The notes under the pieces were generated by a model. It ran no database searches, was not told where the DNA came from, and saw only the letters and a program-made list of their open reading frames with translations. A stretch of 64,000 bases of DNA from Streptomyces longwoodensis (GTDB taxonomy: Bacteria > Actinomycetota > Actinomycetes > Streptomycetales > Streptomycetaceae): contig NZ_KQ948554.1 in the NCBI RefSeq assembly GCF_001514125.1, positions 1 through 64,000 on the forward strand. The letters are read 5' to 3'. Positions 35,734-43,623 of this stretch are shown piece after piece. Numbering within the stretch: the stretch's first letter is position 1; each line of letters opens with the position of its first letter. The position numbers were made by a program, and so were the translations under genes.

Positions 35734-35766
35734 CCGGCCGGACCTTGCCCCACAAGGTCCGGCCGG
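35734..35766 (+). terminator. Terminator after ald
   Basis: CCGGCCGGACCTTG (35734-35747) pairs perfectly with CAAGGTCCGGCCGG (35753-35766) around a 5-nt CCCCA loop. It lies 67 bases after the ald stop. No T-tract. Confidence 0.85.
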
Positions 35767-36026
35767 ATGTGTGTATGGTCACTTTGCGATTCTCGGTCAA
35801 CTCGCCTCGAACGCAACCCTTCGACCGATTCGCACACCGGTGGAACCTGCTGTGCGACGGCCGTACGCCCTTGACAGCGGGATGTTTCATTGCCGACACA
35901 TCGGGCCGGGTCCGGCGGATTGTGTTGCTGCGGACGCCCGACACGCCATAGAGTCGCCAATCGTCGGCATGGTGCCACGCTGACCTGTCTAGAAGTTTCC
36001 TGGTCACCAAGGAGGTAAGACGACTT
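35767..36026 (+). promoter_or_regulatory. Leader/promoter region of the ParA-like operon
   Basis: A 260-bp region with lower GC than its surroundings and no credible gene. It ends with AAGGAGG at 36009-36015 ahead of the GTG start. A possible -10 (TAGAGT near 35951) is seen, without a convincing -35. No parS-like GTTTCACGTGAAAC site was found. Confidence 0.5.
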
Positions 36027-37205
36027 GTGAATGAGTCGACATTTTCTCCCGGGGGTGGTCAACCAGGAATGCCTGCACGGGACCAGGGTCCCGCGGGCGT
36101 CGAGGCTGTCGGCTCCGTCGCTGTCCGAACCTTCGCAGCCCACCAGAGCCAGAACAGCCCCCACACGGCTCTGTCAGCACCCCAGAGCATGGACGGTCAT
36201 CACGTGAACGCCATGGCCGGCGACGGAAGTGGCGCGCCCCGCAACCACTTCGCCGACTACGACGAACTGCCCGAAGGGCACTTCTACGACCCCGACGCCG
36301 AGTACGAGCCGGACCCGGAGTACGCGGCCACGCTCGCGCCCGACGCGGCCCGCCAGCGCCGTGAGCGCATCGGGCCGACCGGACGCCCGCTGCCGTACTT
36401 CCCGATCCCGGGCCCGCTGACCGACCACGGCCCCGCGACGATCATCGCGATGTGCAACCAGAAGGGCGGCGTCGGCAAGACCACGTCGACCATCAACCTG
36501 GGTGCCGCGCTCGCGGAGTACGGCCGGCGGGTGCTGCTCGTGGACTTCGACCCGCAGGGCGCGCTGTCGGTCGGTCTCGGTGTCAACCCGATGGAGCTCG
36601 ACCTCACGGTCTACAACCTGCTCATGGAGCGGGGCATGTCGGCCGACGAGGTCCTGCTGAAGACCGCGGTCCCCAACATGGACCTGCTGCCGAGCAACAT
36701 CGACCTGTCGGCCGCCGAGGTCCAGCTGGTCAGCGAGGTGGCCCGGGAGTCGACGCTGCAGCGCGCGCTCAAGCCGCTGATGTCCGACTACGACTACATC
36801 GTCATCGACTGCCAGCCCTCGCTCGGCCTGCTGACGGTGAACGCGCTCACCGCCGCCCACAAGGTGATCGTCCCGCTGGAGTGCGAGTTCTTCGCCCTGC
36901 GCGGTGTCGCGCTGCTCACCGAGACCATCGAGAAGGTCCAGGAGCGGCTCAACCCGGAGCTGGAGCTCGACGGCATCCTGGCCACGATGTACGACTCGCG
37001 CACCGTGCACAGCCGCGAGGTGCTCGCGCGCGTCGTCGAGGCGTTCGACGACCACGTCTACCACACGGTCATCGGGCGCACGGTCCGCTTCCCGGAGACG
37101 ACGGTCGCCGGTGAGCCGATCACCACCTACGCCTCCAACTCCGTCGGCGCCGCCGCCTACCGCCAGCTCGCCAGGGAGGTGCTCGCCCGGTGTCACGCCG
37201 AGTGA
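36027..37205 (+). CDS. ParA-family ATPase of the scpAB locus
   Basis: A 392-residue ParA/Soj-type ATPase. A 135-residue disordered N-terminal tail (Gly/Pro/Ser then acidic) precedes the deviant Walker A KGGVGKTT (residues 146-153, signature Lys at the start). Then come VLLVDFDPQGALSVGLG, the Walker B YIVIDCQPSLG, and the C-terminal SNSVGAAAYRQLA. It should bind DNA non-specifically as an ATP dimer. It is not next to a classical parB but is coupled to a small RHH-like gene and scpAB, so a role in chromosome organisation is likely. The tail is unusual for chromosomal ParA. Confidence 0.9.
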   Translation: MNESTFSPGGGQPGMPARDQGPAGVEAVGSVAVRTFAAHQSQNSPHTALSAPQSMDGHHVNAMAGDGSGAPRNHFADYDELPEGHFYDPDAEYEPDPEYAATLAPDAARQRRERIGPTGRPLPYFPIPGPLTDHGPATIIAMCNQKGGVGKTTSTINLGAALAEYGRRVLLVDFDPQGALSVGLGVNPMELDLTVYNLLMERGMSADEVLLKTAVPNMDLLPSNIDLSAAEVQLVSEVARESTLQRALKPLMSDYDYIVIDCQPSLGLLTVNALTAAHKVIVPLECEFFALRGVALLTETIEKVQERLNPELELDGILATMYDSRTVHSREVLARVVEAFDDHVYHTVIGRTVRFPETTVAGEPITTYASNSVGAAAYRQLAREVLARCHAE

Positions 37206-37786
37206 GTCTGCCGGGGGCCGACGAACTCTTCCGCACGACAGGGGGAACGGCGCTCCAGCCGTCCACGCCCCGGCGTCCGGGCGGCGAGGCCCGCGTGCCG
37301 GGTCCCGCCGCGGACGGCGACGCGGCGGTCGCGCCCGCGGCCAACGGGTCGGCAGCGCCGGCCCCCGGCGACGGGGACGCCCCGCCGTCCGTGCCGGCAC
37401 AGGGCGGCGAGGGCGCGGAGCACGTCGCGGCCGACGCGGACCCCGAGGGCGGGGAGTCCCGCAGCCGGGGCGCCGGGGACCGCTCGGGACGGCGCACTGC
37501 GGCGCAGGAAGGTTCTGCCGGGGCCGCGGACGCGGCGCCGCGCAAGCGGGGACGGGCGGCGGCACGACGGCCCAGCGGCCGCGAGCGGCACGACGAGAAG
37601 ATCACCGTGTACGTCTCCGCCGAGGAGCTGATGGACCTCGAGCACGCCCGTCTGGTGCTCCGGGGCGAGCACGGGCTGGCCGTCGACCGCGGCCGGATCG
37701 TCCGCGAGGCGGTCGCCGTGGTCCTCGCCGACCTGGAGACCCGCGGGGACGCCAGCATCCTCGTACGACGGCTGCGCGGGCGGTAG
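37190..37786 (+). CDS. Small protein with ribbon-helix-helix-like C-terminus, partner of the ParA-like ATPase
   Basis: A 198-residue protein. Residues 1-125 are disordered and Pro/Ala/Gly-rich, then the basic stretch RKRGRAAARRPSGRERHDEK precedes an RHH-like domain: ITVYVSAEELMDLEHARLVL, then DRGRIVREAVAVVLADLE. This short beta-helix-helix layout is seen in ParB-like or CopG-type DNA binders that work with ParA. GTG 37190 overlaps the ParA-like gene by 16 bp and has GGGAGG at good spacing, so the two are translationally coupled. A centromere-binding or ParA-regulating role is inference. Confidence 0.78.
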   Translation: MSRRVSLPGADELFRTTGGTALQPSTPRRPGGEARVPGPAADGDAAVAPAANGSAAPAPGDGDAPPSVPAQGGEGAEHVAADADPEGGESRSRGAGDRSGRRTAAQEGSAGAADAAPRKRGRAAARRPSGRERHDEKITVYVSAEELMDLEHARLVLRGEHGLAVDRGRIVREAVAVVLADLETRGDASILVRRLRGR

Positions 37787-37804
37787 CGGTAGCCTGCGGG
37801 GGCG

Positions 37805-38914
37805 ATGACCTCGAACGACCCTCCCCGCGGCCCCGGTGCACCCGGCGGCCGCCGGCGTGCGCTGGGCCGGGGACCGGGGGTGGGGCCGACCCCCGAACCG
37901 GCCGCTGGGCCGACCGCCGAGCCGGTGGCGGAGCCGGTCGTGGAGCCGGTTGTGGAGCCGACCCGTGAGCCGGTCGCCCGGCCCACCGTGGAGCCGGTGG
38001 CGCACCGTGTCGCCGCGCCGGTGGCCGAACCCGTCGCGGAGCCCGTCGCCGGGCCGCCGGCGGCGGCTGAGCCCGCCCCGCCCGCCGACGCTCCCGAGCC
38101 CCCCGACGGCGTCTTCACGGTGCGGCTCGCCAACTTCGAGGGGCCCTTCGACCTGCTGCTCCAGCTGATCTCCAAGCACAAGCTGGACGTCACCGAGGTC
38201 GCGCTGTCCAAGGTGACCGACGAGTTCATGGCGCACATCCGGGCGATGGGCCCGGACTGGGACCTGGACCGGATGACCGAGTTCCTGGTCGTCGCCGCGA
38301 CCCTGCTCGACCTGAAGGCGGCCCGGCTGCTGCCCGCCGCCGAGGTGGAGGACGAGGGCGACCTGGCCCTGCTGGAGGCCCGCGACCTGCTGTTCGCCCG
38401 GCTGCTGCAGTACCGTGCGTACAAACGGATCGCCGACATCTTCACCGCGCGGCTCGACGAGGAGGCCCGCCGCTGGCCGCGCACGGTCGGCCTGGAACCG
38501 CACCTCGCCGAGCTGCTGCCCGAGGTGGTCATCAGCATCGGCCCCGAGGGCTTCGCCCGGCTCGCGGTCAAGGCGATGCAGCCCAGGCCCAAGCCGCAGG
38601 TCTACGTCGACCACATCCACGCCCCGCTGGTCAGCGTGCAGGAGCAGGCCCAGGTGGTCGTGGCGCGGTTGCGCGAGCTCGGCGAGGCCAGCTTCCGCGC
38701 GCTGGTCGAGGACACCGACGACACCCTGACCGTGGTGGCCCGGTTCCTGGCGCTGCTGGAGCTGTACCGGGAGAAGGCCGTCGCCCTCGACCAGGAGACC
38801 GCCCTCGGCGACCTGCTGGTGCGCTGGACCGGCGGTGACGGGGACGGGACACCGCGGGTGACGGACGAGTTCGACCGGCCGCCCGAGCCGCCGGAGCGGG
38901 AGGAGGAGGCATGA
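37805..38914 (+). CDS. scpA: Segregation and condensation protein ScpA
   Basis: The kleisin subunit of the SMC condensin. The conserved body starts at about residue 100 (FTVRLANFEGPFDLLLQLIS) and includes TEFLVVAATLLDLKAARLLP, QYRAYKRIADIF and the C-terminal winged-helix region FLALLELYREKAVALDQ. The first 100 residues are a Pro/Glu/Ala/Val tail with tandem PVAEPVVEPVVEPTREP units, absent in most bacterial ScpA. ATG 37805 lies 18 bp after the previous stop. Its stop overlaps scpB (ATGA), consistent with making a fixed ScpA:ScpB ratio. Confidence 0.95.
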   Translation: MTSNDPPRGPGAPGGRRRALGRGPGVGPTPEPAAGPTAEPVAEPVVEPVVEPTREPVARPTVEPVAHRVAAPVAEPVAEPVAGPPAAAEPAPPADAPEPPDGVFTVRLANFEGPFDLLLQLISKHKLDVTEVALSKVTDEFMAHIRAMGPDWDLDRMTEFLVVAATLLDLKAARLLPAAEVEDEGDLALLEARDLLFARLLQYRAYKRIADIFTARLDEEARRWPRTVGLEPHLAELLPEVVISIGPEGFARLAVKAMQPRPKPQVYVDHIHAPLVSVQEQAQVVVARLRELGEASFRALVEDTDDTLTVVARFLALLELYREKAVALDQETALGDLLVRWTGGDGDGTPRVTDEFDRPPEPPEREEEA

Positions 38915-39573
38915 GCGGGGACACCACCGGTACGGCCGAAGGGGCCCCGGCCGGCTCGCGCACCGTGGCCGGCCTCGACCTCAAGCCGGCCCTGGAGGCC
39001 GTCCTCATGGTCGTGGACGAGCCCGCGACCGAGGAGCACCTGGCCAGGATCCTGGAGCGGCCCCGGCGGCAGATCGCCGACGCGCTGCGCGAGCTGGCCG
39101 ACGAGTACACCGTGCAGGGCCGCGGTTTCGAGCTGCGCTTCGTCGCCGGCGGCTGGCGCTTCTACACCCGGGCCTCCTACGCGCCCGCCGTTGAACGGCT
39201 GGTGCTGGACGGTCAGACGGCCCGGCTCACCCAGGCCGCGCTGGAGACGCTCGCGGTGGTGGCGTACCGCCAGCCGGTCAGTCGCAGCAGGGTCTCGGCG
39301 GTGCGCGGGGTCAACTGCGACGGCGTGATGCGCACCCTCCTGCAGCGCGGTCTGGTCGAGGAGGCGGGCGCGGAACCCGAAACAGGTGCGATCCTGTACA
39401 GGACGACGACCTACTTCCTGGAGCGGATGGGCCTGCGCGGCCTGGACGAACTCCCGGAGCTCGCGCCCTTCCTCCCGGAGGCCGAGGCGATCGAGGCCGA
39501 GACCCAGGAAGGCGTGCCGTCGTTCGATCCGGACGCACCCGATGCGCCGGACGCCGAGGACGCAGACGACTAG
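38911..39573 (+). CDS. scpB: Segregation and condensation protein ScpB
   Basis: A 220-residue ScpB with two winged-helix domains: LKPALEAVLMVVDEPATEEH at the first, and LTQAALETLAVVAYRQPVSR followed by RGVNCDGVMRTLLQRGLVEE at the second. The last 35 residues are an acidic tail rich in Asp/Ala/Pro. It dimerises and binds ScpA in the SMC complex. The start overlaps the scpA stop. Confidence 0.95.
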   Translation: MSGDTTGTAEGAPAGSRTVAGLDLKPALEAVLMVVDEPATEEHLARILERPRRQIADALRELADEYTVQGRGFELRFVAGGWRFYTRASYAPAVERLVLDGQTARLTQAALETLAVVAYRQPVSRSRVSAVRGVNCDGVMRTLLQRGLVEEAGAEPETGAILYRTTTYFLERMGLRGLDELPELAPFLPEAEAIEAETQEGVPSFDPDAPDAPDAEDADD

Positions 39574-39585
39574 ACGGAACTTTTG

Positions 39586-40707
39586 ATGCGAAGCAGCAGC
39601 GGCAGGAACAGCAGCGGAAACAACGGCGGGAGCCGTGGTGGCAACAGCGGCGGCCGCGGCGGGAGCAGCGGCGGGCGCGGCAACTACCGCGGCGCCGGCA
39701 ACGCCCGCGACGACAAGCAGGGCGGCCGGCCGAAGAAGCCGCGCCCGGAGGAGCGGCGCTACGACGTGGGCCCGGGCGCCACGCAGGACGGCCCGAAGTC
39801 GGGCCGCGGCGCCTCGGCGCGCGGTGGCGCCAAGGGCGGCCCCCGGCAGGGGCAGGGTACCGGGCGCGGCCGTACCGCTCCGGCGAGTTCCCGTGAGTAC
39901 GACGCCCGCGCCGAGGAGCGCAACCGCGAGCGGTACGCGGGCAAGAAGGACGTGCGGCCCCCGAAGACCTTCCCGGGCGCGGAGCAGGAGGGCGAGCGGC
40001 TGCAGAAGGTCCTCGCCCGCGCGGGCTACGGTTCCCGGCGTGCCTGCGAGGAGCTGATCGAGCAGGCCCGCGTCGAGGTCAACGGCGAGATCGTCCTGGA
40101 GCAGGGCAAGCGCGTCGACCCGGAGAAGGACGAGGTGCGCGTCGACGGACTGACCGTCGCCACGCAGTCGTACCAGTTCTTCTCGCTGAACAAGCCGGCC
40201 GGTGTGGTCTCCACCATGGAGGACCCCGACGGGCGGCAGTGCCTCGGCGACTACGTCACCAACCGGGAGACCCGGCTCTTCCACGTGGGGCGCCTGGACA
40301 CCGAGACCGAGGGCGTCATCCTGCTCACCAACCACGGTGAGCTGGCGCACCGCCTGACCCACCCGAAGTACGGCGTGCGCAAGACCTACCTCGCGCACAT
40401 CGTCGGCCCGATCCCGCGCGACCTGGGCAAGCAGCTCAAGGACGGCATCCAGCTGGAGGACGGCTACGCGCGCGCGGACCACTTCCGAGTGGTCGAGCAG
40501 ACCGGCAAGAACTACCTCGTCGAGGTCACCCTGCACGAGGGGCGCAAGCACATCGTGCGGCGGATGCTGGCCGAGGCCGGGTTCCCGGTCGACAAGCTGG
40601 TCCGGGTCGCCTTCGGCCCGATCACCCTCGGCGACCAGAAGTCGGGCTGGCTGCGACGGCTGTCCAACACCGAGGTCGGCATGCTGATGAAGGAAGTCGA
40701 CCTGTAG
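39586..40707 (+). CDS. RsuA/RluB-family pseudouridine synthase with RG-rich tail
   Basis: A 373-residue rRNA pseudouridine synthase. The N-terminal ~120 residues are a Ser/Gly/Arg-rich low-complexity tail (GGSRGGNSGGRGGSSGGRGN), a likely RNA-contact extension. Then comes an S4 domain (ERLQKVLARAGYGSRRACEE) and the catalytic domain with GRLDTETEG holding the nucleophile Asp, NKPAGVV, and HEGRKHIVRRMLAEAG. RluB relatives modify 23S rRNA helix 89 near the peptidyl centre; the exact site here is not known. ATG 39586 is chosen over the adjacent TTG. It follows scpB by 12 bp, a conserved actinobacterial order. Confidence 0.92.
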   Translation: MRSSSGRNSSGNNGGSRGGNSGGRGGSSGGRGNYRGAGNARDDKQGGRPKKPRPEERRYDVGPGATQDGPKSGRGASARGGAKGGPRQGQGTGRGRTAPASSREYDARAEERNRERYAGKKDVRPPKTFPGAEQEGERLQKVLARAGYGSRRACEELIEQARVEVNGEIVLEQGKRVDPEKDEVRVDGLTVATQSYQFFSLNKPAGVVSTMEDPDGRQCLGDYVTNRETRLFHVGRLDTETEGVILLTNHGELAHRLTHPKYGVRKTYLAHIVGPIPRDLGKQLKDGIQLEDGYARADHFRVVEQTGKNYLVEVTLHEGRKHIVRRMLAEAGFPVDKLVRVAFGPITLGDQKSGWLRRLSNTEVGMLMKEVDL

Positions 40708-40729
40708 ACATCCGCCTTGTGGGCGACCC

Positions 40730-40771
40730 CCACCCCCTTTTATAGTCGACCTGACTATTAAAAGGGGGTGG
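40730..40771 (+). promoter_or_regulatory. NrtR-type palindromic operator over the nrtR promoter and ribosome site
   Basis: CCACCCCCTTTTATAGTC (40730-40747) and GACTATTAAAAGGGGGTGG (40753-40771) form a palindrome with a single-base bulge and a 5-nt centre. The inner TATAGTC...GACTATT is like the operators of NrtR repressors. The right arm contains the AAGGGGGTG ribosome site for GTG 40777, so repressor or RNA folding could also block translation. Confidence 0.8.
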
Positions 40772-40776
40772 ACGGG

Positions 40777-41532
40777 GTGGGCGGTGAACTCCCGCGCGAA
40801 GAGCACGACGGGCACGGCACCTACGACAAGTACGCCCACGAGCCCTTCGCGGTCACCGTCGACCTCGCCGTCCTGACCCTGCGCGGGGGCACGCTGCACG
40901 TGCTCCTCGTCGAGCGGGGCCAGGAGCCCTACGCCGGCCGCTGGGCCCTGCCCGGCGGCTTCCTGCTGCCCGACGAGTCCGCCGAGGATGCCGCCCGCCG
41001 CGAACTCGCCGAGGAGACCGGCCTCGCCGACGTGTCCGGACTGCGCCTGGAGCAGCTGCGCACCTACAGCGAGCCCGGCCGCGACCCCCGGATGCGCGTC
41101 GTGTCCGTCGCGTTCACCGCGCTGCTCCCCGACGCCCCCGAGGCGCACGGCGGCGGCGACGCGGCCCAGGCCCGCTGGGTCCCGTACGACGAAGCCCGCG
41201 AGCTGGCCTTCGACCACGACCGGATCCTGGCCGACGCCCGGACCCGGATCGGCGACCGGCTGGAGAACACCTGTGCCGCCACCGCCTTCTGCCCGCCCGA
41301 GTTCACGCTCGGCGAGCTCCAGCAGGTCTACGAGGCGGTGTGGGGCACCCCCCTGGACCGCCCCAACTTCCGGCGCAAGGTGCTCGCCGCGCCCGGCTTC
41401 GTCGCCCCCGTACCGGGCGGCGCGCGGCTGACCGGCGGCCGCGGCAAACCGGCCGCGCTCTACCGCGCGGGACCCGCCGCGACCCTCCACCCGCCCCTCC
41501 TCCGACCGCAACGGGAAGGACGTACGACATGA
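40777..41532 (+). CDS. nrtR: NrtR-type Nudix-winged-helix transcriptional regulator
   Basis: A 251-residue NrtR-family protein. The N-terminal Nudix domain keeps every catalytic position of the box (GFLLPDESAEDAARRELAEE with TGL after it). The C-terminal winged helix starts at about residue 165 (EFTLGELQQVYEAVWGTPL, then RPNFRRKVLA). NrtR repressors sense ADP-ribose and control NAD salvage and ADP-ribose genes. Here the next, overlapping gene is an ADP-ribosylglycohydrolase, which makes ADP-ribose. GTG 40777 is preferred over GTG 40768 because the ribosome site AAGGGGG lies eight bases upstream. The intact box suggests that it may also hydrolyse its ligand. Confidence 0.88.
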   Translation: MGGELPREEHDGHGTYDKYAHEPFAVTVDLAVLTLRGGTLHVLLVERGQEPYAGRWALPGGFLLPDESAEDAARRELAEETGLADVSGLRLEQLRTYSEPGRDPRMRVVSVAFTALLPDAPEAHGGGDAAQARWVPYDEARELAFDHDRILADARTRIGDRLENTCAATAFCPPEFTLGELQQVYEAVWGTPLDRPNFRRKVLAAPGFVAPVPGGARLTGGRGKPAALYRAGPAATLHPPLLRPQREGRTT

Positions 41533-42554
41533 CCGACGCGACCCTCGGCGACCAGCGCGCCGCCACGGGAACCCTGCTGGGGCTCGCCCTGGGCGACGCC
41601 CTCGGGTTCCCGACCGAGTTCAACGATGTGCCGTCGATCATCGCCAAGTGCGGTCCCTGGCGGGAGATGGAGCTGCCGGGGAAGGCGTTCGTCTCCGACG
41701 ACACCCAGATGACCCTCTCGGTCGCCCGTGCGCTGCGCACCGCCATGGACCGGGGCGTGCTCGGTCCCCGCGGTCTGGAGGGGCCGCTGCGCGAGGAGTT
41801 CGTGAAGTGGTACGAGTCCCCGGACAACAACCGCGCCCCCGGGCGCACCTGCCTCACCGCGTGTTCCCTGCTCAAGGAGGAGGGCCGCGCCTGGCAGGAC
41901 GCCAGCCAGATCGGCTCCAAGGGCTGCGGCGCCAACATGCGGGTGGCCCCGGTCGGCATCGTGCCGGGGCTGAGCGACGACCAGCGCGCCGGCGCCGCCC
42001 AGCTCCAGTCCGGGCTCACCCACGGCCACCCGACCGCGCTCGCCGCCTCCGACCTGACCGCGCACGCCGTGCGGCTGCTCGCCCGGGGCACCGCGCCGGG
42101 CGGCCTGGTCGACGCCCTGCGCGCGTACGCCCGGGACAACCGCGGCCGCTACCACCACGACTGGCTCGGCGACCTGTGGACCCGGGCCCAGGACCCCACC
42201 CCCGAGCACTTCATCGGGCGCGGCTGGGACGAGTGCCTGCGCGTCCTGGACCGCCTGGAGGCGGCGCTGCGCAGCCCCGACCCCGAGGAGGACCCGTGCC
42301 GGGCCACGGGGGAGGGCTGGATCGCCGAGGAGGCGCTGGCCACCGGCCTGCTGTGCTTCTTGCTCTTCCCCGACGAGCCGGTGACCGCGCTGCGCCGCGC
42401 GGCCTGCTCCTCGGGCGACTCCGACTCGATCGCCTGTCTCGCGGGCGCCTTCGCGGGTGCCTACGCCGGTGCCGGGGCCTGGCCCACCGCGTGGGCGGAC
42501 CGCATCGAGCACGGCAGCGAACTGGTGACCCTCGGCGCCCTCTGGGACGCCTGA
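41529..42554 (+). CDS. ADP-ribosylglycohydrolase
   Basis: A 341-residue all-alpha, Mg-dependent ADP-ribosylhydrolase of the DraG/ARH family. Metal ligands are in SDDTQMT (Asp57, Asp58 and Thr59 region) and in SSGDSDSIACLAGA (Asp297, Asp299). The N-terminal GTLLGLALGDALGFPTEF is the family signature. It removes ADP-ribose from proteins, nucleic acids or small molecules such as ADP-ribosylated antibiotics. Its ATG overlaps the nrtR stop (ATGA), so regulator and enzyme are co-expressed from the palindromic operator. Confidence 0.92.
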   Translation: MTDATLGDQRAATGTLLGLALGDALGFPTEFNDVPSIIAKCGPWREMELPGKAFVSDDTQMTLSVARALRTAMDRGVLGPRGLEGPLREEFVKWYESPDNNRAPGRTCLTACSLLKEEGRAWQDASQIGSKGCGANMRVAPVGIVPGLSDDQRAGAAQLQSGLTHGHPTALAASDLTAHAVRLLARGTAPGGLVDALRAYARDNRGRYHHDWLGDLWTRAQDPTPEHFIGRGWDECLRVLDRLEAALRSPDPEEDPCRATGEGWIAEEALATGLLCFLLFPDEPVTALRRAACSSGDSDSIACLAGAFAGAYAGAGAWPTAWADRIEHGSELVTLGALWDA

Positions 42555-42580
42555 GCCGGGCCCGCCCTCCGGCGGTGCGC

Positions 42581-43031
42581 TCAGGCCGGCTCGATCGAGT
42601 CGCCCTGGACGGTGATCCGCTCCGCCGGCAGCGGCCGGGACGCCGGGCCACGGGCCACCGAGCCGTCCTCGATGCGGAACTCACTCCCGTGGCAAGGGCA
42701 GTTGATGGTGCCGCCGGCGACCGTGGCCACCGTGCAGCCCTGGTGGGTGCAGATCGCCGAGAACGCCTTGAACTCGCCCTGGGCGGGCTGGGTGACCACG
42801 ACCTTGCGGTCCGCGAAGACCTTGCCGCCGCCCACCGGGATGTCGGACGTCTTCGCCAGCTCACGGCCGCCGGAGGCACCCGCCGAGGGCGTCCCCTCGG
42901 ACGCGCCCCCGGACGAGCCGTCGCCGCCGGACCCGCCGCCGCACCCGGCGGCCAGGGCCGCCGCACCCGGCGGCCAGGGCCGCCGCGCCGGTGACGAGGA
43001 GGACCGTGCGGCGGGGAGCGGGGTGGGTCAT
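42581..43031 (-). pseudogene. Rieske (2Fe-2S) lipoprotein gene frameshifted by a 22-bp tandem duplication
   Basis: The 3' part encodes a Rieske domain with both cluster motifs, CTHQGC and CPCHGS, 16 residues apart. The 5' part encodes a Tat-like start (MTHPAPRRTVLL) and a lipobox (AALAAGC). They are in different frames. From ATG 43031 the frame stops after 56 codons. Removing one copy of the perfect 22-bp duplication at 42939-42982 restores a single 142-residue protein with a GSGG-type linker. The intact product would be an exported, lipid-anchored electron carrier. The downstream open frame alone (GTG at 42835) would be a domain without signal. It could be a true mutation, a reversible slippage event, or an assembly error. 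Confidence 0.85.
42939..42982. repeat. Perfect 22-bp tandem duplication
   Basis: Two adjacent identical 22-mers beginning CCGCACCCGGCGGCC occupy 42939-42960 and 42961-42982, and four further bases match beyond the second. They fall on the lipobox codons of the Rieske gene, and 22 is not a multiple of three, hence the frameshift. Confidence 0.97.
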
Positions 43032-43260
43032 GTCGTCACTCCGGGGATCGGGAGAACCAGGAACCGGACCAGGCCGGGCGCGCCACCATCGAAGCGGACG
43101 CCGTATCCGACGTAAAGGGGGCGTACGGGTTCATTCCCTCCCTAAGTGTCCGGCGGGGCGTCCCGGCCGTCTCACCGGGCGGGCGGCCCGCGCCCGGCGG
43201 CCGGTGGCTGACTACGCTGGACTACGCGAAGCGATCAGCACGTCAGCAAGGAGCAGCATC

Positions 43261-43623
43261 GTGGCGGTACGAGCGGTCCGGGGAGCCGTCCAGCTGGAGC
43301 GGGACGAGGCCGGGCACATGGACGAGCAGGTCGGCGCGCTGCTCACCGCGGTCCTGGAGCGCAACGGCCTGACCGCCGACGACCTGATCAGCATCTGGTT
43401 CACCGCCACCCCCGACCTGCACAGCGACTTCCCGGCGGCCGCCGCCCGCAAGATCGGCATCGTCGACGTCCCGCTGATCTGCGCCCAGGAACTCGACATC
43501 GAGGGCGCCATGCCCCGGGTGGTGCGCATCCTCGCCCACGTCGAGTCGGACCGGCCGCGCTCCGACGTCGCCCACGTCTACCTCGGCGCCGCGGCCGCCC
43601 TGCGCAAGGACATCGCCCAGTGA
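43261..43623 (+). CDS. aroH: AroH-type chorismate mutase
   Basis: A 120-residue trimeric AroH-class chorismate mutase converting chorismate to prephenate. Landmarks are AVRAVRGAVQLERDE with the catalytic Arg, DLISIWFTATPDL, the active-site Cys/Glu region around LICAQELDIEGAMPRVVRIL, and the HVYLGAAAALRKD C-terminus. GTG 43261 follows AAGGAG. It is coupled to the prephenate dehydrogenase gene by a GTGA overlap, so the pair forms the tyrosine branch. Confidence 0.93.
   Translation: MAVRAVRGAVQLERDEAGHMDEQVGALLTAVLERNGLTADDLISIWFTATPDLHSDFPAAAARKIGIVDVPLICAQELDIEGAMPRVVRILAHVESDRPRSDVAHVYLGAAAALRKDIAQ

Noticed and set aside
35745..35983. Small frames between ald and the ParA-like gene
   Set aside because: They begin inside the terminator hairpin, lack codon bias and ribosome sites, and show no similarity that I recognise.
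42581..42835. Short intact Rieske gene starting at GTG 42835
   Set aside because: It would lack export signal and lipobox, which are present just upstream in the other frame and rejoin it exactly when one 22-bp repeat is removed.
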